DNA from: an uncultured Bacillota bacterium
GTDB taxonomy: Bacteria > Bacillota > Clostridia > Christensenellales > QAND01
DNA: 64,000 nucleotides
NCBI GenBank assembly: GCA_905188085.1
Contig: CAJJKN010000001.1
Location: 62,001-126,000 of the forward strand
Reading direction: 5' to 3'
The translations under genes and the position numbers were made by a program. Of the stretch, positions 15,670 through 24,733 are shown piece after piece. The notes below the pieces were generated by a model. That model was not told where the DNA came from and searched no databases. It saw only the letters and a list, made by a program, of their open reading frames with translations. Numbering within the stretch: the stretch's first letter is position 1; each line of letters opens with the position of its first letter.

Positions 15670-17748
15670 TTGAAAATCTATTCCGCAGAAAACGTTCGGA
15701 ACATCGCTGTGGTAGGGCATGGCAGCGAAGGCAAAACCACGCTGGTGGAAGCGGCCTTGTTTAAAGCCGGTCATCTGGACCGCATGGGGCGGGTGGAAGA
15801 CGGCACCACGACCACGGACTATGATCCGGAAGAGACAAAACGGCATATTTCTATTTCCGCGGCGGTTGCGCCGGTAGAATGGAAGGATTGCAAGATAAAT
15901 TTTATCGATGCTCCTGGATACTTTGATTTTGTAGGCGAACAGCTTCAGGCATTGAAATTGGCGGATGCGGCGATGATCGTTGTCGGCGCGACGTCCGGTG
16001 TGCCGGTGGGTGCGGAAAAGGCCTTTAAGATGGGCAAACAAGCCGGCGTATCTCAGTTCTTTTTTATCAACCAGATGGACCGCGAGCATGCGGACTTTGC
16101 AAAAACGCTGGATCAGCTGCAACAAAAATTCGGCAGCGGCGTGGTGGCGTTGACGATCCCGATTGTGGAAAACGGCAAACTGACAGGCTATGTGGACGTA
16201 ATTGAGCAAAAGGCCAAACTGTGGGACGGCAAAGGCTACAAAGCGCAGGATGTGCCGGCAGACATGATGGATTATGTGGTGGACCGGCGCATTGAGCTGG
16301 TGGAAGCGGCAGCGGAAAACGACGATGAGCTGCTGGAAAAATATTTCAACGGCGAAGAATTGACGAGCCAGGAAGTGTACGTCGGCTTAAAAGAGGGGAT
16401 TCTGGATGGCTCCATTTGCCTGGTGCTGGCGGGCTCTGCGCTGGAAAATGCGATGGTGGATACCATGCTGGATGCCGTGATAGATTTAATGCCGAGCCCT
16501 GTTGAACGCCCGGCGATGCTCGGAAAAACAGACGGCGGAAACGACAAAGAGGTGCCTTGCCAGGTGAACGCGCCGTTTGCCGCGCAGGTAATTAAAACCG
16601 TGGCAGACCCGTTTGTGGGCAAATTATCTATCTTCCGCGTATATTCTGGTACTCTCAAAGCGGGCATGATGGTGTATAATACAAAGGCAGAGAAGCAAGA
16701 GAAGATCGGAACCGTATATGCCATGCGCGGCAAAAAGCAAAACGATGTTGTTTGGCTGGCGGCGGGGGATATCGGCGCTGTTGCAAAACTGCAATATACA
16801 AACACGGGAGATACGCTTTGCGACGCGGCCAACCATGTGACGTTTGATCGCATAGAATTTCCCGAACCGTGCATTTCCATGGCCATTACCGCCAAGAAAA
16901 AGGGCGAGGAGGATAAGGTGTTTGGCGGCCTGTCCAGGCTGGAAGAAGAGGATCCTACGTTTAAGGTGAATAAAGACCCGGATACGGGCGAAACGCTGAT
17001 CCGCGGCATGGGCGAAATGCATTTGGAAGTGGTTACAAACAAGCTGAAACAGAAATTTGGGGTGGAGGCGGAACTGAAAGACCCGCAGATCCCGTATCGG
17101 GAAACCATCCGCAAAGCGGTTAAGGCAGAAGGAAAACACAAAAAACAATCCGGCGGGCATGGGCAGTTTGGCCATGTATGGATTGAATATGAGCCGTTGC
17201 TGGAAGGCGAATTTGAATTTGTGGATAAAGTGGTAGGCGGCGTGGTGCCGCGCAACTTTATTCCGGCCGTGGAAAAAGGGCTGAGGGAAAACCTGAACAG
17301 AGGGGTCTTGGCCGGTTATCCGATGGTGGGCATTCGGGCAACGCTGTATGACGGTTCGTATCACCCGGTGGATAGCTCGGAAATGGCGTTTAAAACGGCG
17401 GCCAGGTTGTCGTTGAGAAAAGGCTGTTCGGAGGCTGCGCCGGTGTTGCTGGAACCCATCATGCGGGCGGAAATTACCGTGCCGGATGAATATATGGGCG
17501 ATGTGATCGGCGATATGAATCGCAGGCGCGGGCGTATTTTGGGCATGGATCCCCTGGGCAACGGGGAACAGGTGGTGCTGGCGGAGGTGCCGTTGGCAGA
17601 GATGTTCAAATATGCTACGGACCTAAGAAGTATGACGCATGCTCATGGCAATTTTGTGTTGACATTTGACCGCTATGAAGACGTACCGGCCAACATCGCA
17701 CAGAAAGTCATAGAGGCCCGCAAGGCATTGCAGGGCGAAGAGGACTAA
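15670..17748 (+). CDS. EF-G-like translational GTPase (EF-G paralogue type)
   Basis: 692 residues with all five EF-G domains. The P-loop is GHGSEGKT (about 16-23) instead of AHxDAGKT. Switch II reads DAPGYFDF, with Tyr where canonical EF-G has the catalytic His (DTPGHVDF), and G4 is NQMD instead of NKMD. Domain IV keeps SGGHGQFGHVWIEYEP and domain V is complete. These features are typical of the EF-G-like paralogues of Clostridia rather than fusA, which is normally in the str operon. Its role is uncertain. The start is TTG behind GGGAGGAC. Confidence 0.88.
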   Translation: MKIYSAENVRNIAVVGHGSEGKTTLVEAALFKAGHLDRMGRVEDGTTTTDYDPEETKRHISISAAVAPVEWKDCKINFIDAPGYFDFVGEQLQALKLADAAMIVVGATSGVPVGAEKAFKMGKQAGVSQFFFINQMDREHADFAKTLDQLQQKFGSGVVALTIPIVENGKLTGYVDVIEQKAKLWDGKGYKAQDVPADMMDYVVDRRIELVEAAAENDDELLEKYFNGEELTSQEVYVGLKEGILDGSICLVLAGSALENAMVDTMLDAVIDLMPSPVERPAMLGKTDGGNDKEVPCQVNAPFAAQVIKTVADPFVGKLSIFRVYSGTLKAGMMVYNTKAEKQEKIGTVYAMRGKKQNDVVWLAAGDIGAVAKLQYTNTGDTLCDAANHVTFDRIEFPEPCISMAITAKKKGEEDKVFGGLSRLEEEDPTFKVNKDPDTGETLIRGMGEMHLEVVTNKLKQKFGVEAELKDPQIPYRETIRKAVKAEGKHKKQSGGHGQFGHVWIEYEPLLEGEFEFVDKVVGGVVPRNFIPAVEKGLRENLNRGVLAGYPMVGIRATLYDGSYHPVDSSEMAFKTAARLSLRKGCSEAAPVLLEPIMRAEITVPDEYMGDVIGDMNRRRGRILGMDPLGNGEQVVLAEVPLAEMFKYATDLRSMTHAHGNFVLTFDRYEDVPANIAQKVIEARKALQGEED

Positions 17749-17759
17749 CGAATGAGATG

Positions 17760-17793
17760 CAAAACAGGCCGCAAACGCGCGGCCTGTTTTTTT
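17760..17793 (+). terminator. Terminator of the EF-G-like gene
   Basis: AAACAGGCCGC (17762-17772) pairs with GCGGCCTGTTT (17779-17789), then a T run. Confidence 0.92.
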
Positions 17794-17841
17794 AAAGCAG
17801 CCGGCTATTATAAGATTGGATCAAGGAAAAGGAGAAAACGC

Positions 17842-18735
17842 ATGATTACCATCAAAATACCTGCAACCTCTGCCAACGTCGGCCCGGGGTTTGACTGCCT
17901 TGGCTTGGCGGTTTCGCTGTATAACACGGTGGAAGTGGAACCCAGCGACACGTTGAAAATTGAGATTGAGGGCGAAGGCGCGCATTCTATCCCGAAAAAC
18001 GGAACCAACCTTGTCTTTAAGGCATATAGGCGGACCATGCAGCATCTGGAGGCGCCGATTGTAAATCTGCATATGATTCAACACAACCAGATTCCTTCCA
18101 CAAGGGGGCTGGGGTCGTCCTCTACAGCGATTGTGGCCGGCATTTTAATTGCCTCCGAAATAAGCGGAAAGGCAGTGCCGCTGGAAACGGCGCTGTGTAT
18201 TGCAACGGAAATTGAAGGGCACCCGGATAATGTGGCGCCTGCGCTGTATGGAGGATTTACCGTTTCCATGCAAAAGGAAAAGCAGGTGCGCACGATGTCG
18301 TTTAAGGTGCCGGATACGCTGGTGCCGGTGGCAATGGTGCCGGATTTTGAATTGTCCACGGCCAAGGCGCGCAATGTATTGCCGCAGCATGTGCCGCTGA
18401 AAGACGCGGTATTCAACACCGCCCATGCCAGCTTTTTGGCGGCCTGTTTTGCCAAAGGGGAAATGGAACACCTGTTGTTTGCCGTGGAGGATAGGCTGCA
18501 TCAGCCCTATCGTGCAAACCTGATCCCCGGCTTTGACGAGATTGTGGCCTGCGGGCGCGAAGTGGGCATTCCGGTGTATCTGTCCGGCGCGGGCCCCACG
18601 GTGATGGCGCTTTGTAACCGGCACAATGCAAAACAGTTTATAGAGCAGGCCAAGCCGGTATTGGCCTGCCACGGAAACTGGAACGTATATGAATTGGAAG
18701 TGGAAAACAAAGGCGCATGTGTAGTGGGGAAATGA
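17842..18735 (+). CDS. thrB: Homoserine kinase
   Basis: 297 residues of the GHMP kinase family. The beginning ITIKIPATSANVGPGFDCLG is the ThrB N-terminus, IPSTRGLGSSSTAIVAG is the ATP-binding loop, and VYLSGAGPTVMAL the third GHMP motif. It phosphorylates homoserine in threonine synthesis. AAAGGAG precedes the ATG at 17842; the frame extends upstream only through the previous terminator. No thrC or hom is adjacent; it overlaps mutY instead. Confidence 0.96.
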   Translation: MITIKIPATSANVGPGFDCLGLAVSLYNTVEVEPSDTLKIEIEGEGAHSIPKNGTNLVFKAYRRTMQHLEAPIVNLHMIQHNQIPSTRGLGSSSTAIVAGILIASEISGKAVPLETALCIATEIEGHPDNVAPALYGGFTVSMQKEKQVRTMSFKVPDTLVPVAMVPDFELSTAKARNVLPQHVPLKDAVFNTAHASFLAACFAKGEMEHLLFAVEDRLHQPYRANLIPGFDEIVACGREVGIPVYLSGAGPTVMALCNRHNAKQFIEQAKPVLACHGNWNVYELEVENKGACVVGK

Positions 18736-19793
18736 CACAACGGCATGCGCGCATTGCCCGGGCGCTGATTGATTGGTTTGAAGAGAACAAACGGGCACTT
18801 CCTTTTCGCAAAACAAAGGATCCGTATCAGATTTGGATCAGCGAGATTATGGCGCAGCAGACGAGAATTGCTGCGCTGATCCCTTATTTTGAGCGGTTTG
18901 TTGCGCAATTTCCCACCGTGCAGGCGTTGGCGCAGGCAGAGGAAGAAGAGGTGCTGAAGGCTTGGCAGGGGTTGGGCTATTATGCAAGAGCCCGCAACTT
19001 GCACAAAGCGGCCCAAAAGATGGTGGAGGAATGCGGCGGAAAAGTGCCGAGCGAGCCGGAAACGCTGCGGAAAATGCCGGGAATCGGCGCGTATACGGCG
19101 GGCGCAATTTTGTCTATTGCTTATGGGCAAAAGGAGCCGGCGGTGGACGGCAACGCGACGCGGGTGTTTGCGCGGATCGATGAAATCTATGAAGATGTGC
19201 TAAAACCGCAGACAATACGCCGGGTTACGGACATTATCCGCGATATGATGCCGGATGGCGAAGCCGGGGCGTTGACAGAAGCGATTATGGAGCTGGGCGC
19301 GCTGGTGTGTTTGCCGCAAACGCCGCAGTGCCATATCTGCCCTGTGGCGGCGGATTGCCTGGCAAGGGAAAACGGGAAAACGGACGTGTTGCCCTACCGA
19401 AGCGGCCCGAAGCCCAAAAAAGAGGAACAGCGGCTGGTTTTGTTGATCCAGGATGAACAGGGGCGGCTGTTGATGCGAAAACGCAGCGAACGGCTGCTGC
19501 ATAACCTTTGGGAATATGTAAACCTTCCGGAGCAGCCGGTGGAAAAGGCGCTGCAAACGCTGGACCTGGAAGAAAAAACGAGGCAGGAAATTGGAACGGC
19601 CCGGCACGTGTTTACGCATATTGTATGGCATATGAAAGGCATGTGGATAAGGGTGAAAGAGGCCCCGGCGCCGGAAGGGTATCAATGGATAACGGAAAAG
19701 GAAATGGATGAAAAAGCAGTGCCGACGGCATTTATAAAGTTTACCGAATGGGGCAAAACGCATCTGTGGCATACAAAACCGCAACAGGTATAA
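18732..19793 (+). CDS. mutY: A/G-specific adenine glycosylase
   Basis: 353 residues. The HhH-GPD part has MPGIGAYTAGAILSIAYG and the catalytic Asp region AVDGNATRVFARI; the [4Fe-4S] ligands follow the CX6CX2CX5C pattern from CLPQTPQCHICPVAADC. The C-terminal third is the NUDIX-like 8-oxoG recognition domain (LMRKRSERLLHNLWEYVN). It removes adenine mispaired with 8-oxoguanine. ATG 18732 overlaps the thrB stop; ATG 18717 is possible but has a poorer context. Confidence 0.95.
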   Translation: MTQRHARIARALIDWFEENKRALPFRKTKDPYQIWISEIMAQQTRIAALIPYFERFVAQFPTVQALAQAEEEEVLKAWQGLGYYARARNLHKAAQKMVEECGGKVPSEPETLRKMPGIGAYTAGAILSIAYGQKEPAVDGNATRVFARIDEIYEDVLKPQTIRRVTDIIRDMMPDGEAGALTEAIMELGALVCLPQTPQCHICPVAADCLARENGKTDVLPYRSGPKPKKEEQRLVLLIQDEQGRLLMRKRSERLLHNLWEYVNLPEQPVEKALQTLDLEEKTRQEIGTARHVFTHIVWHMKGMWIRVKEAPAPEGYQWITEKEMDEKAVPTAFIKFTEWGKTHLWHTKPQQV

Positions 19794-19854
19794 AAAAACA
19801 AAAAAGGCGATATTGGCGATTTTTACAACATAGCGAAAACAACAGGATAACAAG

Positions 19855-19883
19855 ACAGCTCTTTGAAAAGGGCTGTTTTTTTA
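19855..19883 (+). terminator. Terminator of mutY operon
   Basis: ACAGCTCTTT pairs with AAAGGGCTGT (one G-U), followed by T7. The rest of 19794-20076 shows no gene. Confidence 0.85.
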
Positions 19884-20076
19884 TAGAAAAAAACGGAGGG
19901 GTTTACGGAGCGTTAGGCAGGCGGATAAAGGGAAGGACAGGCGATTGTGCAAAAAAACAAAGCCGGGGATAAAGAAAAACGTAAAGGAGAAAGGGCCTAT
20001 TGCATAAAAATAGAGGTTTTTCAAAAAGCCGCTGCGCATGGGGAATTTATAAAAGAGCAGAAAAAAGGAAAAGCCG

Positions 20077-20310
20077 TTAAGGCTGCAATTCATAAAACCA
20101 ACGCGTATCCTCCCGAAACAGGGCAATGGTGCGGTGGCGCACGCGGCAGAGATAGCGTGTGCCGCAGCCGCCCTGCTTACGGCTGGCGGCCTGGCATACA
20201 TCCAAAATGCGGTCGATGGAAAAGGTGCGCCCGTCCGGCCAGGTAAAGCTGAGCGGCAGGACCTGCCCATCCTCTGTAAAACGGGCGACAACGGAAATGT
20301 ATTGCGCCAT
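20077..20310 (-). CDS. Conserved small protein downstream of dinB
   Basis: 77 residues, starting MAQYISVVARFTEDGQVLPL and containing WPDGRTFSIDRILDV and GTRYLCRVR. The all-beta pattern and its place 3 bases after dinB match a small conserved protein that often follows DNA polymerase IV genes in Firmicutes. No function is established. It would be induced with dinB by DNA damage. Confidence 0.75.
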   Translation of the reverse strand: MAQYISVVARFTEDGQVLPLSFTWPDGRTFSIDRILDVCQAASRKQGGCGTRYLCRVRHRTIALFREDTRWFYELQP

Positions 20311-20313
20311 GGT

Positions 20314-21552
20314 TTATCGAACTCCTTTTTTAAACGCAACGGAATGCAAAGAATTATCCTCCAACGGATCGATTTGCAGATCGGCGTCTTTTAAGGTGAT
20401 GGCGCGGGCAATGCACCAGTGTCCAAAACGATGACGCAAATCATCGATACAATGTTCCAAATCGGCATTTTTCTGTTCTTTGGAGGCAAAAAAAGAAAGT
20501 TGCTGCGCTTGCGTTTCGGTGGATAGGCCGCTGACCTGAACGCCGATGCTGCGCAGCGGCTCGTTATGCCAATGCTGCGCAGCCAATTGAAAACACGCGT
20601 CGGCCAGGCGTTGGCTGACCTGGGTAGGCGAACCCAGCTGAATTTGCCGAATTTGCCCGGAAAGATCCGCTGTGCGCAGCCACAGATGCAGCACCGTGGC
20701 TTTCATATGTTTTAAGCGAAGGCGCTCTGCTACGCATTCGCAAAGCATATAGATAACCGGCACAAGCTGTTCGCGGCAGGTGATGTTTTTTGGCAGGGTG
20801 GTGCTGTTTCCGATGGATTTCACCAGCGGCGTATCGCCCCATTTGGCAACGCTGCTATATTCATGCCCCTGCGCATATTGTTGAAGGGTATCGCCCCATT
20901 TGCCTAAAAGGGAGCGCAAAGTGAGGGCGGGGGCGCTTGCCAGCGCGCCGATGGTGTTAATGCCGATACGGGCCAGCTTTTTCTCTGTAACGGGCCCCAC
21001 ATATAAAAGCGCCCGGGGAGAAAGCGGCCAAATGACGGAGGACAACGACTCCGGAGGCAAAGGCACAACGGCATTGGGCTTTTTTAAGTCGCTGCCAAGC
21101 TTGGCAAAAATTTTGTTATAGGATACGCCGACGGAAATGGTGACGCCCAATTCTTTTTCAATTGTTTTGCGGATTTCTTCTGCCTTGGCAACGCCCTGTT
21201 CAAAGGAGGAAACACAGCCGGAAAGATCAATCCAGCTTTCGTCGATGCTAAAGGGCTCTACCCGGTCCGAATAGCGCCGGTAGATTTTGTTGGCCATATC
21301 GGAAATGCGATGATACCGCTCATAATGCGGGGGAACGACAACAAGATCCGGGCATTTTTGTCGGGATTGAAACAATGGTTCTCCGGTTTTAACGCCTTGC
21401 GCCTTGGCCAAGTCGTTTTTTGCCAGAACGATGCCGTGCCGCTTATTTTCATTGCCGCCCACAGCCAGCGGCACAGAGCGCAGGTTTGGCTGATAGAGCG
21501 CTTCTACGGAAGCGTAAAAGCTGTTCATATCGCAATGTAAAATAACACGCAT
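20314..21552 (-). CDS. dinB: DNA polymerase IV (Y-family)
   Basis: 412 residues. Catalytic residues are visible: Asp 8 in ILHCDMNSFYASVE, and Asp 104-Glu 105 in FSIDESWIDLSG. The thumb, and a C-terminal little-finger domain (PLRSIGVQVSGL), are complete. It performs error-prone bypass of damaged templates. ATG 21552 is chosen because GGGAGGAAA precedes it and all known Pol IV begin here; the frame runs on upstream without similarity. A LexA box overlaps the promoter region. Confidence 0.97.
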   Translation of the reverse strand: MRVILHCDMNSFYASVEALYQPNLRSVPLAVGGNENKRHGIVLAKNDLAKAQGVKTGEPLFQSRQKCPDLVVVPPHYERYHRISDMANKIYRRYSDRVEPFSIDESWIDLSGCVSSFEQGVAKAEEIRKTIEKELGVTISVGVSYNKIFAKLGSDLKKPNAVVPLPPESLSSVIWPLSPRALLYVGPVTEKKLARIGINTIGALASAPALTLRSLLGKWGDTLQQYAQGHEYSSVAKWGDTPLVKSIGNSTTLPKNITCREQLVPVIYMLCECVAERLRLKHMKATVLHLWLRTADLSGQIRQIQLGSPTQVSQRLADACFQLAAQHWHNEPLRSIGVQVSGLSTETQAQQLSFFASKEQKNADLEHCIDDLRHRFGHWCIARAITLKDADLQIDPLEDNSLHSVAFKKGVR

Positions 21553-21573
21553 GGAAATTTTCCTCCCAAAACA

Positions 21574-21587
21574 AGAACTTATGTTCG
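21574..21587 (-). promoter_or_regulatory. LexA (DinR) box of dinB
   Basis: On the minus strand CGAACATAAGTTCT matches the Firmicute SOS operator CGAACRNRYGTTYC at nearly every position (palindrome GAAC-N4-GTTC). It sits 22-35 bases before the dinB start, so the operon should be LexA-repressed. Confidence 0.85.
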
Positions 21588-21694
21588 TATATACTATAGC
21601 GTAAAACAGAAAAACTGTAAAGAAGAAAATGCTGAAAATTATGGAAAATAAAGAGAAATATGATACAATAAACAAATCAAAAGGAGCAAACAAA

Positions 21695-22204
21695 ATGGCG
21701 AAAAGAGAGCATGAAACTTGCCTATATGGTATGCAGATGGGCCGAAAGGATGACCCCAGAATTTGCTTGCGAGGGATGCTGGACGCTACGCATGCCAAAA
21801 CGGTGTTATGCGCGGTAACGGCAAGAGAGCAGGGAAAAACTAAGCTGGAGGAAAAGTTGGAAAACGTGGCAAAGGCAATGTTGACATTGCTGGCGGCGGA
21901 ATACAAAGGGAAAATGGAAGGGGATATCCTAAAAGGAGAATCGGAAGAAGAAATTCGTCATGCCTCGCATTGCCCGGAACAGGTATACGGCATTGCGCAT
22001 TTTTTCCCCACGGCAAAGACAGGGCGCATGATTGCAGAACTTAATGTTTTGCGGACGGAAATACGCGCCTGCGAGCGGCAGGCTGTAGCAGTGTTTGAGG
22101 ATTCGTTTGAGCCGTTTATTCGTGCGTTGAATCGTCTGTCAAGCTATGTATATTGCTTGATGTGCCAACAAAAAGCGGAACAGGAGAAACAGACATGCAG
22201 ATAG
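21695..22204 (+). CDS. Cobalamin adenosyltransferase-like protein (EutT/PduO-like)
   Basis: 169 residues. DDPRICLRGMLDATHAKTVL resembles the RG.LD segment of EutT-type adenosyltransferases, and LNVLRTEIRACERQAV followed by ALNRLSSYVYCLM matches the C-terminal helices (LR...R..E, LNRLSDYLF) of the ATP:cob(I)alamin adenosyltransferase fold. Such enzymes make adenosylcobalamin. There is no ethanolamine or propanediol cluster here, so the role is uncertain. ATG 21695 follows AAAGGAG. Its last 10 bases overlap the next gene. Confidence 0.65.
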   Translation: MAKREHETCLYGMQMGRKDDPRICLRGMLDATHAKTVLCAVTAREQGKTKLEEKLENVAKAMLTLLAAEYKGKMEGDILKGESEEEIRHASHCPEQVYGIAHFFPTAKTGRMIAELNVLRTEIRACERQAVAVFEDSFEPFIRALNRLSSYVYCLMCQQKAEQEKQTCR

Positions 22205-22998
22205 GGTTATCCACCTCCTGTTATTTTACAAAGGTAAATACAGAGGATGCATTGCCGCGGATTAAACAACTGGGGGCAGACCGGTTTGAAGCTTTTTTAG
22301 GCGGCATGTATGAATATCAAGAGGCTTTTGCAAAGGACATGGCAAAAAGTATGCGCGATCTTTCCATGCAGTGTACCACGGTGCATACGCTGGGAAGTCA
22401 ATTTGAGCCGCAGTTGTTTGCCGGGCATCCGCGGCAGCGGAATGCGGCGCTGGATGTGTTTAAAATGGTGTTGGACTGTGTGAAAATTTTGGGAGCTTCG
22501 TATTATGTGATGCACGGCACGCTGTTTTTGAAGCAGAAAAACTTCCGTCCTAACTATCAATATGTAGGGGAGCGGTTTTGCGAATTGTGTGAATTGGCGG
22601 ATTCCTATCAGGTGAGGCTGACGCTGGAAAATGTGCATTGGTGTCAGTATCACGAGGTGGGATTTGCCAAAGCATTGGAACCATATCTTTCGCAGTGCGA
22701 CCTGGGATATACGTTGGATATTAAACAGGCGGCGCAATCCGGATACCCGATGGAGGGATATATGCAGGAGATGGGACAGCGGCTTTGTAATGTGCATTTA
22801 TGCGATATTACCGAAAAGGACGGCAGGATTTATACCTCGTTGCCGGGGCAGGGCGCGTTTGATTTTGCAGACCTTTCCAAAAAGCTGAAAGAAAAAAACT
22901 TTCAAGGTGCAGTGACCATGGAAGTATACCCGGATGATTGGGAAAAAGACGAAGCATTAAAACGCGCCTATGAATATTTAAAAACAATTTTTGAATGA
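22195..22998 (+). CDS. TIM-barrel sugar-phosphate isomerase/epimerase family protein
   Basis: 267 residues of the AP endonuclease family 2/xylose isomerase-like barrel. MQIGLSTSCYF opens the barrel, RLTLENVHWCQYHEVG carries a metal-binding Glu, LGYTLDIKQAA an Asp, LCNVHLCD a His, and VTMEVYPDDW the final Glu. The set fits a divalent-metal sugar isomerase or epimerase; the substrate is unknown. It overlaps the preceding adenosyltransferase-like gene by 10 bases, so the two are translationally linked. Confidence 0.82.
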   Translation: MQIGLSTSCYFTKVNTEDALPRIKQLGADRFEAFLGGMYEYQEAFAKDMAKSMRDLSMQCTTVHTLGSQFEPQLFAGHPRQRNAALDVFKMVLDCVKILGASYYVMHGTLFLKQKNFRPNYQYVGERFCELCELADSYQVRLTLENVHWCQYHEVGFAKALEPYLSQCDLGYTLDIKQAAQSGYPMEGYMQEMGQRLCNVHLCDITEKDGRIYTSLPGQGAFDFADLSKKLKEKNFQGAVTMEVYPDDWEKDEALKRAYEYLKTIFE

Positions 22999-23013
22999 GA
23001 AATTCAGCTCTAT

Positions 23014-23043
23014 TTGCTCATAACAATCCGGACATGATATAAT
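23014..23043 (+). promoter_or_regulatory. Promoter of pgi
   Basis: TTGCTC (23014-23019) and TATAAT (23038-23043) with an 18-base spacer. Confidence 0.6.
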
Positions 23044-23072
23044 ATCCGCAATCAATAAAGGAGGTACCAAGG

Positions 23073-24488
23073 ATGGTACGATATGAAGATCCGGCATTTC
23101 AGACATCTATGAAAATTAAACTGGACGTATCCAATATGATGCAGGAAGTGTTGGGAGAAAAGGGCTTTACAGCCGAACAGCTGCAAGATCCGATTTTTGC
23201 CAAGGCGGCAGCGCAGATGACGGCCCAAAAGAAAAACATGGGCTTTCGTCAATTGCCCTATACCGACCCGGCATTGCTGGATGAAATTTTGCAAACGGCG
23301 GCAGAAATTCGCGAAAAGTTTGAAGCGTTTGTCATTTTGGGCATCGGCGGCAGCGCGCTGGGCCCTATTGCCGTGCAGCAGGCGTTGAACCATTTGCGCT
23401 ACAACGAGCTTCCGGCGGAAAAACGCGGCGGCCCGCGGTTTTATGTGGAAGACAACATCGACCCTGCGCGTATGGAAGCGCTGTTTGATGTGATCGACGT
23501 AAAGAAAACCTGCTTTAACGTGATTACAAAATCCGGCAGCACGAGCGAGACGATGGCGCAGTTTTTGATCATTGCCGATAAGCTGAAACAGGCCGGCGTG
23601 CCGCTGAAAGAGAACATGATCGCCACGACGGATAAGGAAAAGGGCAATTTGATTAAAATTGCGCGCCAAGAAGGGCTGAAAACCTTTATCATTCCGGATG
23701 GCGTGGGCGGCCGGTTTAGCGAACTGACGCCTGTGGGGCTGTTGGGCGCGGCCGTATGCGGCATTGATATCAAAGAAATGATCGCAGGCGCCCGGTATAT
23801 GGATCAGATGCTGGATAGCGAAAACGTGATGGAAAACATGGCGTATCTGGATGGCGCTTTGCAATACCTTTGCATGGAAAACGGCATCAATATTTCCGTG
23901 ATGATCCCGTATGCCGATACGCTCAAATATATGTCGGACTGGTATGCGCAGCTGTGGGCCGAATCGCTCGGCAAAAACATCACGCGCGACGGAAAACCCG
24001 TGCATGTGGGGCAGACGCCGGTAAAAGCGCTGGGCGTTACGGACCAGCATTCCCAGGTGCAGCTGTATACCGAAGGGCCGTTTGATAAGGTGGTAACGTT
24101 CCTGGCGGTAGGAGATTACGGCCCGGTGGTGGATATTCCGCATGGCTTTGAAGATGTGCCGGATGTGGCATTTTTGGGCGGCCATACGATGAACGAACTG
24201 ATCAGCGCAGAGCAGTTTGCCACGGCCTATGCCTTAAACCGCGCAAAACGGCTGAACAAAACGTTTACGCTGCCGGAAGTGAACGCCTTTACCGTAGGGC
24301 AGCTTCTGTATGTATTGGAAGTGGAAACCGCTTTCCTGGGCGAATTGTATAACATCAACGCATTTGATCAGCCCGGTGTGGAAGAAGGGAAAAACGCGGC
24401 CTATGCGCTGTTGGGGAAAAACGGCTATGATGCCAAACGGGAAGAGATGGACAACGCTCCGAAACCGGTGGCAAAATACATTCTGTAA
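23073..24488 (+). CDS. pgi: Glucose-6-phosphate isomerase
   Basis: 471 residues. VILGIGGSALGPIAVQQAL and VITKSGSTSETMAQF bind the phosphate, and AELWAESLGK-like and late GQLLYVLE segments complete the SIS-domain fold. It interconverts glucose 6-phosphate and fructose 6-phosphate in glycolysis. An AAAGGAGG lies ahead of the ATG. It is a single-gene unit with a strong promoter and terminator. Confidence 0.96.
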   Translation: MVRYEDPAFQTSMKIKLDVSNMMQEVLGEKGFTAEQLQDPIFAKAAAQMTAQKKNMGFRQLPYTDPALLDEILQTAAEIREKFEAFVILGIGGSALGPIAVQQALNHLRYNELPAEKRGGPRFYVEDNIDPARMEALFDVIDVKKTCFNVITKSGSTSETMAQFLIIADKLKQAGVPLKENMIATTDKEKGNLIKIARQEGLKTFIIPDGVGGRFSELTPVGLLGAAVCGIDIKEMIAGARYMDQMLDSENVMENMAYLDGALQYLCMENGINISVMIPYADTLKYMSDWYAQLWAESLGKNITRDGKPVHVGQTPVKALGVTDQHSQVQLYTEGPFDKVVTFLAVGDYGPVVDIPHGFEDVPDVAFLGGHTMNELISAEQFATAYALNRAKRLNKTFTLPEVNAFTVGQLLYVLEVETAFLGELYNINAFDQPGVEEGKNAAYALLGKNGYDAKREEMDNAPKPVAKYIL

Positions 24489-24496
24489 AAAAGGAC

Positions 24497-24523
24497 AAAG
24501 GGGCCCGCAAAGGGCCCTTTTTT
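24497..24523 (+). terminator. Terminator of pgi
   Basis: AAAGGGGCCC and GGGCCCTTT form the stem around GCAA, followed by T6. The 24524-24733 gap has no gene; TATGAT at about 24704 may be the -10 of the next operon. Confidence 0.9.
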
Positions 24524-24733
24524 GTTGAAATGAAATACAAAGCCGGACGGCATACGAAACAGCCGCGGAGCGGATGGAAAATCGTAGCCGGGAGCGTTTG
24601 AAAAGCGTTGGAGCTTTATTTAAAATAGGAAAAGAGAAAGTGTCGATGCGTTTGGAGTAAGAGAAATGTAGGAGCAAAAAGTAGGCAAACTTCGTAAAAT
24701 ATGGTATGATTCTTGAAACCTAGGAGGCCTATT

